A stretch of DNA of 64,000 nucleotides from Anaerolineales bacterium (GTDB lineage Bacteria > Chloroflexota > Anaerolineae > Anaerolineales > UBA11579), in assembly GCA_019637675.1 (NCBI GenBank), contig JAHBVE010000002.1, forward strand, positions 457,797 through 521,796, in the 5' to 3' direction. Under the pieces are notes generated by a model. It worked only from the letters and a program-made list of their open reading frames with translations. It ran no database searches and was not told where the DNA came from. A program made the position numbers and the translations under genes. Of the stretch, positions 51,830 to 59,586 are shown one piece after another (the stretch's first letter is position 1; each line of letters begins with the position of its first letter).

Positions 51830-51844
51830 CAGACGTCTCCTTGG

Positions 51845-53254
51845 TTAGGGGTTACCCCAAATTCGATATGAGTCGGTTGTGCAGCGGGTGGCCTCGTTCA
51901 ATCCATCCAGGCAAACCTTGTAGACCACCAGTTCCCAGTTCTGGCCCTGCACCGGCGGCACGCTGAGTTGGGTCTGGCCATTAGCATCCGTGGCTGGGAA
52001 GGTGTAGAGCCATGTTTCGCCGGAGGGCGCGGTCAGCTCCAGGAAAGGCTGCAGCCCTTGCAGGAGCTGGCCATTGGCGTGCAAGCTGGCGTAAATGGTC
52101 TGCCCTTCGGTGGAGGAAACTTGAGCCCGCGCTTCCCACACATCAATGCGGATCTTTTCAAACGCGGCCTGGGCCAGCGGTGAGCCTTGGTCGTAGAAAC
52201 GGGTGCGGTATTCAACTCCAAGCGGCAGCAGGCTGACTGCACCGCTCTGATAGCGCAGGCAGGCGTTGACGAAGCATTGGCTGGCGCCGCCATCCGTAGG
52301 TTGCAATTCTGCGATGGGCGCGCCGAAGGCGGCATAGCCGCCGTGCTGGGTGATGTAGTCGTCGAACACGAGTGGCACGTTGTAACCAAAGTTGCCATCC
52401 AAGGCGTGGAAGACCAAGTTGGCATTCTCCAGCCGCGTCACGCGCGGCTCAGGCAGGATGCCGAGCAGCGAAGTCAGCGGGCGCGGCAGCACGGTCGCGG
52501 GCTGGCCGGGCGGCACGTACAGCACCATGTTCTGGTAGATGACCTCGAGGCTGCCATCGGCCAGCTGATAGGGGCCAGCCAGACGCGGGCCGGTGACCGC
52601 TTGCCCCAAGGCGGCTGCGACGCTGGTGAATGGCTCACCGTAGGCGAGCTCGGGATGGACCACGGCCGGCGGGCTGCTGGCGGGCACGCCGCAGCCCTGG
52701 CCGCAGATCTGGCGGCCGTAGTCAATGAAGCGCACGCCGGCCAGGGATTCATCAAGATCCAAGTAAAAGCCAAGGTTCTCAAAGTACTGCTCCACTCTGC
52801 TTTGGTCTTGCAGGAAGCGCATGCCGGTGAGGGGTTTGCCTACATAACGCTGGCCGCCCAGCTGGCGGTAGAGATCCTCGAAGCCTTCGTAGATGATGTA
52901 GCCTTCCACGAACAGCGCGTCTTGCAAGTTGCCATCTGGCAGGGGTGCATCCCATACGCCCAGTTGCTGGCCAAGCGGAGCCAGGCTGAACTGCTCGCTG
53001 GGGGCAAGGGCCGGGTTGTAGACCATGAGGCCGGCCTCGATGTACTGCTTCTGGATGTTGCCCTCGACGATGCCGGGCGAGATCACCGCCCCGGCGCGCT
53101 GCGGGCCGCCGAGGAAGGCATAGAAATCCTCGAAGACGGGCTCGAGCGTATATGGGCTCGGGATGGTTTCAGGGTTGTTGGCGCGTGGGCTGGTGCAGGC
53201 GGCCAGTAGGAGCCCCAAGGTAAGAACCACAACAAAATTTCTGCGCCATGACAT
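51845..53254 (-). CDS. Large lipoprotein with repeated LGG/FGxPI-type modules
   Basis: A 469-residue lipoprotein with lipobox LAACT. The mature part has related motifs FYAFLGGPQRAGAVIS, YRQLGGQRYVGKPLTG and YAAFGAPIAELQP, each followed by an aromatic-rich QYxE or LRYQ segment, as in exported repeat proteins. The C-terminal 110 residues look like an Ig-like beta sandwich (SAPSGETWLYTFPATDANG-like). Two Cys pairs may form disulfides (CGQGCG). No catalytic motif is seen. ATG 53254 is chosen (MSWRRNF) as a typical signal-peptide start. Confidence 0.8.
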   Translation of the reverse strand: MSWRRNFVVVLTLGLLLAACTSPRANNPETIPSPYTLEPVFEDFYAFLGGPQRAGAVISPGIVEGNIQKQYIEAGLMVYNPALAPSEQFSLAPLGQQLGVWDAPLPDGNLQDALFVEGYIIYEGFEDLYRQLGGQRYVGKPLTGMRFLQDQSRVEQYFENLGFYLDLDESLAGVRFIDYGRQICGQGCGVPASSPPAVVHPELAYGEPFTSVAAALGQAVTGPRLAGPYQLADGSLEVIYQNMVLYVPPGQPATVLPRPLTSLLGILPEPRVTRLENANLVFHALDGNFGYNVPLVFDDYITQHGGYAAFGAPIAELQPTDGGASQCFVNACLRYQSGAVSLLPLGVEYRTRFYDQGSPLAQAAFEKIRIDVWEARAQVSSTEGQTIYASLHANGQLLQGLQPFLELTAPSGETWLYTFPATDANGQTQLSVPPVQGQNWELVVYKVCLDGLNEATRCTTDSYRIWGNP

Positions 53255-53326
53255 GCTTTTATAAAGTAAAGATGATTTTAACATGCAGGCTTGCCCTGCC
53301 CTTTGCCTGGGCAGGGGCGAAAGTAC

Positions 53327-53332
53327 TATAAT
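53327..53332 (+). promoter_or_regulatory. -10 box TATAAT of the tyrosine catabolic operon
   Basis: TATAAT is 29 bases before ATG 53362, leaving a leader of about 22 bases that contains AAGGAG seven bases before the start. This is a conventional leadered promoter. Confidence 0.55.
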
Positions 53333-53361
53333 GAATCAACCCCCTCTCAAGGAGTGTGCCC

Positions 53362-54498
53362 ATGGTGCAAGTGAAACAACCCCAAACTGAAACACGCCCA
53401 ATGACCGAGGAAGGCGATTTTCTGCCGATCCAGGGCATTGACCATTTACATTTCTATGTAGGCAACGCGAAGCAGGCCATGCATTATTGGTGGAAGGGCC
53501 TGGGCTTCAAACCTGTGGCCTACTCCGGCCTGGAGACGGGCAACCGTGAGTTTGCCTCGTATGTTTTGGAGTCTGGCAAGATCCGCGTTGTGGTCTCGGC
53601 CGCGTATGGCCCCAGCCACGAGATGGCGGGTCATCACCTGGCGCACGGGGACGGCGTCAAGGTGGTGGCGTTGCAGGTGGAGAATGTGGAGAAGGCCTTC
53701 AAGGAGACCACCTCACGCGGCGGACAGGCTGCCTGGGCGCCGCGGGAAGAGAAGGACGAGTTCGGCATTCTGCGCACCTCGGCCATTCACACGTATGGCG
53801 AAGTGCTGCACGTCTTCGTAGACCGCAGCGAGTACAAGGGGCCGTTCGCGCCCGGCTACCAGCCGCACGAGCGCGAGGCAAACAGCGCCGGCCTGGCGGC
53901 GGTGGACCACATTGTGGGCAATGTGCAACTGGGCAAAATGAACCACTGGGTCAACTTCTATCACAAGGTGATGGGCTTCCGCCAGCTGCAGCATTTTGAC
54001 GACCAGGACATCAGCACCGAATATTCAGCCCTGATGTCCAAAGTGATGGAGAACGGCAACGGGCGCATCAAGCTGCCGATCAACGAGCCGGCCGACGGCA
54101 AGCGCCGCAGCCAGATCGAAGAATATCTCGACTACTACCTGGGGCCGGGCGTGCAACACCTGGCGCTCTCGACCGGCGACATCATCGAGACGATCACGCA
54201 GCTCAAGGAAAATGGCATCGAGTTCCTGCGGGTGCCGGATGAGTACTACACCATGCTGCCTGAGCGTGTGGGCGACATTGTGAAAGAACCGCTGGACAAG
54301 ATCAACGAGCTGGGCATTCTGGTGGACCGGGATGATGAGGGCTATTTGCTGCAAGTGTTCTCACGCCCTATTCAAGATCGCCCAACGTCTTTCATTGAGG
54401 TGATCCAGCGACGCGGCAGCCGCGGCTTTGGCAAGGGCAACTTCAAAGCCCTGTTCGAGGCGCTGGAAGCGGAGCAAGACCGCCGCGGCAACCTGTAA
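53362..54498 (+). CDS. hpd: 4-Hydroxyphenylpyruvate dioxygenase
   Basis: 378 residues, two vicinal-oxygen-chelate domains. Iron ligands are His in AVDHIVGN, His in GVQHLALST and Glu in SFIEVIQR; the C-terminal helix RGSRGFGKGNFKALFEALE closes the active site. It converts 4-hydroxyphenylpyruvate to homogentisate, the first committed step of the cluster. It is five bases upstream of the fumarylacetoacetase gene. Confidence 0.96.
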   Translation: MVQVKQPQTETRPMTEEGDFLPIQGIDHLHFYVGNAKQAMHYWWKGLGFKPVAYSGLETGNREFASYVLESGKIRVVVSAAYGPSHEMAGHHLAHGDGVKVVALQVENVEKAFKETTSRGGQAAWAPREEKDEFGILRTSAIHTYGEVLHVFVDRSEYKGPFAPGYQPHEREANSAGLAAVDHIVGNVQLGKMNHWVNFYHKVMGFRQLQHFDDQDISTEYSALMSKVMENGNGRIKLPINEPADGKRRSQIEEYLDYYLGPGVQHLALSTGDIIETITQLKENGIEFLRVPDEYYTMLPERVGDIVKEPLDKINELGILVDRDDEGYLLQVFSRPIQDRPTSFIEVIQRRGSRGFGKGNFKALFEALEAEQDRRGNL

Positions 54499-54503
54499 GC
54501 CTG

Positions 54504-55412
54504 ATGCGCTACCTGACCTTCAATGCACCTGGTGATGGGCGCCCCCGATTGGGGGCGCTCATTGCTGAAGACCGCGTGGTGTCGCTGGGCCGCGGCGACC
54601 TGCCGCAGGACATGCTGAGCTTCATCCGGGCCGGGGCGGCCACCTGGGCGCTGGCCGCGCAGGTGGCGCGCCAGACGCAGACGGTATGGGCGCTGGAGGA
54701 TGTGCGCCTGCGCGCCCCGCTGCAAAACCCGCCCAGCATCCGAGATGCGTATGCCTTTGAGCAGCATGTGCGCACCGCCAACCAGAACCGCGGGCGCGAA
54801 GTGCCGGCGGAGTGGTACGAGTTCCCCGTCTTTTACTTCACCAACCCGACGACGGTGTTCGGGCCTGGCGATGAAATCCAGAAACCGAGCTACACCCAGG
54901 CGCTGGACTATGAGCTGGAGGTAGCGGCGGTTATCGGCAAGCCCGGCAAGGACATCCCCGCCGAGAAAGCGATCGAGCACATCTTCGGCTTCACGATCAT
55001 GAACGACTGGTCGGCGCGGGATGTGCAGCGCAAGGAGATGAAGGTGGGCTTGGGCCCGGCTAAGGGCAAGGACTTTGCCACCAGCCTGGGGCCAGTGATC
55101 GTCACGCCGGATGAGCTGGATAGCGTCACTAGTGGACGCCCGGGCGTGTACAGCCTCGAGATGAAGGCACGCGTGAATGGCAAACAGCTCTCTCAGGGGA
55201 ACTGGGCTGATATCCATTACTCCTTCGGCGAGATCATTGCGCGTGCCTCGCAGGGAGTGACCCTGCAAGCTGGCGATGTCATCGGCTCGGGCACAGTCGG
55301 CACCGGCTGCCTGCTGGAACTCACCAAGGCTGAGGGGCCGTGGTTGCAGGTGGGAGATGCGGTGGAGCTGGAGATCGAGGGGATTGGGGTATTGGGGAAT
55401 AGAATAGCTTAG
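54504..55412 (+). CDS. Fumarylacetoacetate hydrolase family protein
   Basis: 302 residues with a C-terminal FAH domain. DYELEVAAVIG carries two acidic metal ligands, and MNDWSARDVQRKE and GSGTVGTGC complete the fold. Given its position between HPPD and homogentisate dioxygenase genes it most likely cleaves fumarylacetoacetate (or maleylacetoacetate directly). The final Ala codon and stop (GCTTAG) are the first bases of a family B repeat. Confidence 0.9.
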   Translation: MRYLTFNAPGDGRPRLGALIAEDRVVSLGRGDLPQDMLSFIRAGAATWALAAQVARQTQTVWALEDVRLRAPLQNPPSIRDAYAFEQHVRTANQNRGREVPAEWYEFPVFYFTNPTTVFGPGDEIQKPSYTQALDYELEVAAVIGKPGKDIPAEKAIEHIFGFTIMNDWSARDVQRKEMKVGLGPAKGKDFATSLGPVIVTPDELDSVTSGRPGVYSLEMKARVNGKQLSQGNWADIHYSFGEIIARASQGVTLQAGDVIGSGTVGTGCLLELTKAEGPWLQVGDAVELEIEGIGVLGNRIA

Positions 55413-55447
55413 GCTGTAAGCGATAAGCTCTAAGCTGTAAGCTAAGG
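55405..55447. repeat. Left AGCTTA/TAAGC repeat cluster (family B)
   Basis: AGCTTAGGCTGTAAGC, GATAAGCTC and TAAGCTGTAAGC in tandem, starting within the fumarylacetoacetase stop. Confidence 0.6.
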
Positions 55448-55456
55448 AAGGGGTGG

Positions 55457-55810
55457 ATGCAAGATTTTAGAAGGTTAGCTATCTGGCAAAAAGCGCATGC
55501 GTTAACTTTGACCTTGTACAAAGAAACTAAGTCTTTTCCAAAGACAGAAATTTATAGTCTGACAAGCGAAATTCGGCGAGCGGCTTCTTCAATCCCAACT
55601 AACATTGCGGAAGGCAGCGTACAAGGAAGCGATGCTCAGTTTGCACGGTTTTTGCATATTGCCCTCGGTTCTGCAGCCGAACTTGACTATCTGTTATTGC
55701 TTTCACGTGAATTAGAATATGTGCAAAGCGTTGCTTATGAGCAATATCGCTCTGAAGTGGATCAGATCAAGAAGATGCTGACGGCCTTTATTCGCAAGCT
55801 GAAGGCTTAA
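55457..55810 (+). CDS. Four-helix-bundle protein (23S rRNA IVP family)
   Basis: 117 residues of the TIGR02436/S23 family: an N-terminal FRRLAIWQKAHALTL helix, the conserved TSEIRRAASSIPTNIAEGS turn, then two more helices. The family is found in rRNA intervening sequences and as free-standing genes; the function is unclear. It is about 44% GC, lower than neighbours, and is bracketed on both sides by family B repeats, one of which supplies its stop codon. It splits an otherwise continuous catabolic operon, so an insertion is likely. Confidence 0.9.
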   Translation: MQDFRRLAIWQKAHALTLTLYKETKSFPKTEIYSLTSEIRRAASSIPTNIAEGSVQGSDAQFARFLHIALGSAAELDYLLLLSRELEYVQSVAYEQYRSEVDQIKKMLTAFIRKLKA

Positions 55811-55830
55811 AGCTTATGGCTTAAAGCTAA
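55803..55830. repeat. Right AGCTTA/TAAGC repeat cluster (family B)
   Basis: GGCTTAAAGCTTATGGCTTAAAGCT overlaps the stop of the four-helix-bundle gene and ends next to the SD (AAGGAG) of the homogentisate dioxygenase gene. Confidence 0.6.
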
Positions 55831-55843
55831 AAAGGAGCCCCTT

Positions 55844-57010
55844 ATGCCCTTCTATCATTCCCTTGGTGAATTCCCGCAAAAGCGCCACGTGCAGTTCCGC
55901 AAGCCGAATGGTAACCTGTACCGTGAAGAAGTCATGGGCCTGGAGGGCTTCTCCGGCATCCAGTCCCTGCTGTACCACCATTTCCTGCCGCCGCGTATCA
56001 AGAAAGTGGAGCTACTGGGCAGCGCCAAGTCCGAATACGTCGACTATGGCGCCATCCGTCACCGTGCCTTCCGCACGGCGGATATACCCGCCGGCGGCGA
56101 CCCGGTTGCCGCACGCCGGGAGCTGCTAGGCAACAACGATGTCACCATCGGCCTGAGCCGCCCGACCAAGAGCATGGACTATTTCTATCGCAACGCCCAG
56201 GCCTACGAGTGCTGGTTCGTGCATGAGGGCAGCGGCGTGCTGCGCAGCCAGTTCGGGGCGCTGGAGTTCCACGAAGGCGATTACCTGGTGATCCCGTTCG
56301 GGGTGACCTGGAAGCTGGAGCTCTCCGGCCCGGAGGCGCGCTTCCTGGTGGTGGAGACCCCCTCACACATTGAGCCGCCGCGACGCTATCGCAACGAATA
56401 TGGACAACTGCTGGAGCACGCGCCCTACACCGAACGCGATATCCGCGTGCCGACCCAGCTGGATACGCACACGGAGCGCGGCGAGTTCGAGGTGCGCGTC
56501 AAGGTGCGCGACACGATCAGCCGCCATATCCTCGACCATCACCCGCATGACGTCGTAGGCTGGGATGGCTATCTGTATCCGTGGATCTTCAACATCAACG
56601 ACTTTGAGCCGCGCACCGGCGCGCTGCACCTGCCCCCGCCCACGCACCAGACCTTCCAGGGCCGCGGCTTTGTGCTGTGCTCGTTCGTGCCGCGCTTGTA
56701 TGACTTCCACCCGGATGCGATCCCGGCTCCGTACAACCACTCCAATGTGCAGTCGGACGAAGTGATCTACTACGCGGAAGGCGAGTTCATGTCGCGCAAG
56801 GGGATTGACCGCTGCGATATTTCCATGCATCCCTTCGGCCTGCCGCATGGCCCGCAGCCCGGCGCAACGGAAGCCTCGATCGGCAAGGAGCGCACGGACG
56901 AGCTGGCGGTGATGGTGGACACCTTCCATCCGCTGCATATCACCACGGCCGCGCTGGAAATGGAAAAGCCGGAGTATCAGGACAGCTGGCTGGAAGGCGA
57001 CGGCGAATAA
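55844..57010 (+). CDS. hmgA: Homogentisate 1,2-dioxygenase
   Basis: A 388-residue cupin dioxygenase. The iron-site region contains YNHSNVQSDEVIYYAEG and DISMHPFGLPHGPQPGA with the conserved His/Glu/His, and an N-terminal cupin half precedes it. It opens the homogentisate ring to maleylacetoacetate. A clear SD (AAGGAG, six bases) supports ATG 55844. Confidence 0.94.
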   Translation: MPFYHSLGEFPQKRHVQFRKPNGNLYREEVMGLEGFSGIQSLLYHHFLPPRIKKVELLGSAKSEYVDYGAIRHRAFRTADIPAGGDPVAARRELLGNNDVTIGLSRPTKSMDYFYRNAQAYECWFVHEGSGVLRSQFGALEFHEGDYLVIPFGVTWKLELSGPEARFLVVETPSHIEPPRRYRNEYGQLLEHAPYTERDIRVPTQLDTHTERGEFEVRVKVRDTISRHILDHHPHDVVGWDGYLYPWIFNINDFEPRTGALHLPPPTHQTFQGRGFVLCSFVPRLYDFHPDAIPAPYNHSNVQSDEVIYYAEGEFMSRKGIDRCDISMHPFGLPHGPQPGATEASIGKERTDELAVMVDTFHPLHITTAALEMEKPEYQDSWLEGDGE

Positions 57011-57654
57011 TGAAGGGCAAAGCACTCGAGCGGAATATTGCCCTGATGGCGCTGGCGGCCGGCCTTGTGCTGGCCGCCATGCTGGCTGCTACCGTGCTGC
57101 AGGGCGCGGCCGAGACCTCTTTCGACGCCGCCATGCCGCCGGCACAGTACGCCGACAACCTGCTGCAGCACGAAACGGCGCTGCGTACTTATGTGGCACT
57201 GGACAGCTTCTTCGTCCTGTTCTATACAGCGGTGTTCGTGCTGCTGGCGATGGCGCTCAAGAATGCCGAGAACCTGTGGCTGGTTGCGGCTGGGCTTGGC
57301 GCATTGCTGATCACGAGCTATCTGGATATCCACGAGAACAATGAGCTGCTGGTCTTCCTGCAGATGGCCCAGCAAGGCGTTTTGCCTGGCGCTGAGATGG
57401 TGCATTCACGCGCTCTGTGGAGCGCGGTCAAATTCCATAGCAGCTATGTAAGCTTCTTCCTAATGGCATTCGTGCTGCCCAACAAGACCGCGTTGGAGCG
57501 CATCTTGCGTTGGGCGCTGTGGTTAGGCTATGTGCCGGTTGGCATATTGGTGTACGCCTTCCCCAGCCCGTGGTTCACGCTGGCCCGCTTTGTCTTCATG
57601 CTGGTGGGCTTGTTCCTGCTGGCCTGGAACTTCCACCTGCGTTCACGCAAGTAG
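57010..57654 (+). CDS. Membrane protein of unknown function
   Basis: 214 residues with about six membrane spans and a YLDIHENNELL loop rich in acidic residues and His. The start overlaps the hmgA stop by one base (TAATG), so it is cotranscribed with the tyrosine genes. I do not recognise the family; a role in uptake of, or sensing, an aromatic substrate would be speculation. Confidence 0.8.
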   Translation: MKGKALERNIALMALAAGLVLAAMLAATVLQGAAETSFDAAMPPAQYADNLLQHETALRTYVALDSFFVLFYTAVFVLLAMALKNAENLWLVAAGLGALLITSYLDIHENNELLVFLQMAQQGVLPGAEMVHSRALWSAVKFHSSYVSFFLMAFVLPNKTALERILRWALWLGYVPVGILVYAFPSPWFTLARFVFMLVGLFLLAWNFHLRSRK

Positions 57655-57660
57655 CGGCTC

Positions 57661-58296
57661 ATGCAGTTTGACCCGCAAACCGCTCCGGCTGGCGCCGTAA
57701 GCAAGATCCTGACTGGCAGTGTGATCCCCCGCCCGATCGCGTGGGTCTCCACGGCCAGTGCGGAAGGCGTGCTCAATCTGGCGCCATTCTCGTTCTTCAA
57801 TGTGGCCGCGCACAAACCCCCCACTCTGCTGTTTTGTATCGAAGTGCGCGGATCGGATGGCGGCATCAAGGATACGTATCACAACATCATGGCGACCAAG
57901 CAATACGTCATCAACATCGCCACCGAGCCGCTGGCCGAGGCCATGAACCTGAGCTCGACCGAGCTGCCGCCGGAGCGCGACGAGTTCGAGGTGGCCGGGC
58001 TGACGCCGGCCCCCTCCGCCCGCGTGACGCCGCCGCGGGTGGCCGAGAGCCCGGTGAGCTTCGAGTGCGAGCTGCGCCAGGTGGTACCCATTGGGGATGG
58101 CACGCCAGGCTCGGCATGGATCATGATCGGTGAAGTGGTGTATGTGCACGTGGCCGATGACATCATCAATGAGAAGTTTTATGTTGACTCACAGAAACTG
58201 CGCGCCATCGGCCGCCTTTCCGGCTTTGGCTATTCGCGCACTACGGATACGTTTGAAATGAAGCGCCCACCCTCTCAATTGGGGAGTACCTCATGA
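57661..58296 (+). CDS. Flavin reductase-like FMN-binding protein
   Basis: 211 residues of the flavin reductase/flavoredoxin (DIM6/NTAB) fold: GSVIPRPIAWVST binds the flavin phosphate, with LNLAPFSFFN following. Related proteins are reductase partners of monooxygenases or free electron carriers. It is six bases after the preceding membrane protein and overlaps the MscS gene by four bases. Confidence 0.9.
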   Translation: MQFDPQTAPAGAVSKILTGSVIPRPIAWVSTASAEGVLNLAPFSFFNVAAHKPPTLLFCIEVRGSDGGIKDTYHNIMATKQYVINIATEPLAEAMNLSSTELPPERDEFEVAGLTPAPSARVTPPRVAESPVSFECELRQVVPIGDGTPGSAWIMIGEVVYVHVADDIINEKFYVDSQKLRAIGRLSGFGYSRTTDTFEMKRPPSQLGSTS

Positions 58297-59450
58297 TCAC
58301 GATCGCCAATATCAGACTCTGGATGGAAACCAACCCAACCCTCGCCCCTTGGGTGGTAGTAGGTGCGATCCTGCTGAGCTTATTGATCGCCCGCTATGTT
58401 GTCGGCCGCGGCTTGATGTGGCTGGCCCGCAGTACCAAGAACCAATGGGACGATGTGCTGGTCAAGCACATGCAGCCCTTGCGGCTCTCCTGGGTGGCGC
58501 CGCTGGCCGTGCTGTATCTGTTTGCATACCTGTGGCCCCAGTACGCCCGAGCGCTGCAGTCCATCTCGCTCTTCTTCATTTTGTGGATCCTGGTGCTGAC
58601 GCTGAACGCCCTGTTGACAGCGGCCAACGTGATCTACGAGAGCCGCGCCAATTACAGCGGCGTGGCGATCCAGGGCTATCTGGATCTGGGCAAGATATTG
58701 ATGATCGGCGTAGGCGTGATCCTGAGCATCTCGGTCTTTACGGGCCGCTCGCCGTTGCTGCTGCTGGGTGGGTTGGGTGCGCTGACCGCCATCCTGCTGC
58801 TCATCTTCCAGGACACCATCCTGGGGCTGGTGGCCAGCGTGCAGATCGCCGCCAATGACCTCGTGAAAGAAGGTGACTGGATCGAAGTGCCGGCCTTCAA
58901 TGCGGATGGCGATGTGATGAACATGTCGTTGCACACGGTCAAGATCCAGAACTTCGATAAGACCTTCACAGTCATCCCCACCCATAAGCTGCTTGAAGTC
59001 TCGTTCAAGAATTGGCGCGGCATGAGCCAAAGCGGCGGCCGCCGCATCAAACGCTCGATCTCGTTGGATATCCAAAGCGTGCGCTTTTGCAACGACAAAG
59101 AAATGACGCGCTTGAAACAAATGGACTTGCTCAAGGATTTCTTTGCCAACAAACCCAGCCAGCTCACCAACGTTTCGGTGTTCATGGCCTATGTGGAAAG
59201 CTACCTGCGCCAGCGCCCGGACATCAAGAAGGACCAAACCATCATGGTGCGCCAGCTTGACCCCGGACCGACGGGCCTGCCGGTCGAGATCTACATCTTT
59301 GCCAGCACGACCGCCTGGGAGGAATATGAGGCCATCCAGGCCAGCATCTTTGACCATCTGCTGGCGATCGTGCCCGAGTTTGGCCTACGGGTATTCCAAA
59401 ACCCGACGGGCGGTGATTTTTCAAGCTTCATAAGCCAGACGGATGCCTAG
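58293..59450 (+). CDS. MscS-family mechanosensitive channel (YbdG-like)
   Basis: 385 residues: four to five membrane spans, the pore helix region GGLGALTAILLLIFQDTILG, and the beta domain EGDWIEVPAFNADGDV / FTVIPTHKLLE. The insertion and C-terminal domain match the YbdG/miniconductance group. It releases solutes under hypo-osmotic shock. It overlaps the flavin reductase gene (ATGA). Confidence 0.92.
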   Translation: MITIANIRLWMETNPTLAPWVVVGAILLSLLIARYVVGRGLMWLARSTKNQWDDVLVKHMQPLRLSWVAPLAVLYLFAYLWPQYARALQSISLFFILWILVLTLNALLTAANVIYESRANYSGVAIQGYLDLGKILMIGVGVILSISVFTGRSPLLLLGGLGALTAILLLIFQDTILGLVASVQIAANDLVKEGDWIEVPAFNADGDVMNMSLHTVKIQNFDKTFTVIPTHKLLEVSFKNWRGMSQSGGRRIKRSISLDIQSVRFCNDKEMTRLKQMDLLKDFFANKPSQLTNVSVFMAYVESYLRQRPDIKKDQTIMVRQLDPGPTGLPVEIYIFASTTAWEEYEAIQASIFDHLLAIVPEFGLRVFQNPTGGDFSSFISQTDA

Positions 59451-59469
59451 TGGCTCCCACAACAAGTCT

Positions 59470-59500
59470 AAAAAGCCTCGCTCGCTGAGCGAGGCTTTTT
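59470..59500 (+). terminator. Intrinsic terminator of the tyrosine/MscS operon
   Basis: AAAAAGCCTCGCTC / GAGCGAGGCTTTTT with loop GCT, 20 bases past the mscS stop. Confidence 0.92.
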
Positions 59501-59531
59501 AGTAGCTACTTTGTAGGCGGCCGTGGACTGT

Positions 59532-59537
59532 TACAAT
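59532..59537 (+). promoter_or_regulatory. -10 box TACAAT for pepF
   Basis: TACAAT is about 50 bases before the start; the leader contains GATACAAAGTATC, a short palindrome at 59550-59562, and an SD (AAAGG) six bases before ATG 59587. Confidence 0.45.
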
Positions 59538-59586
59538 TTTCCGCACCTGGATACAAAGTATCAGGGATACGGTTGAAAGGATGACA

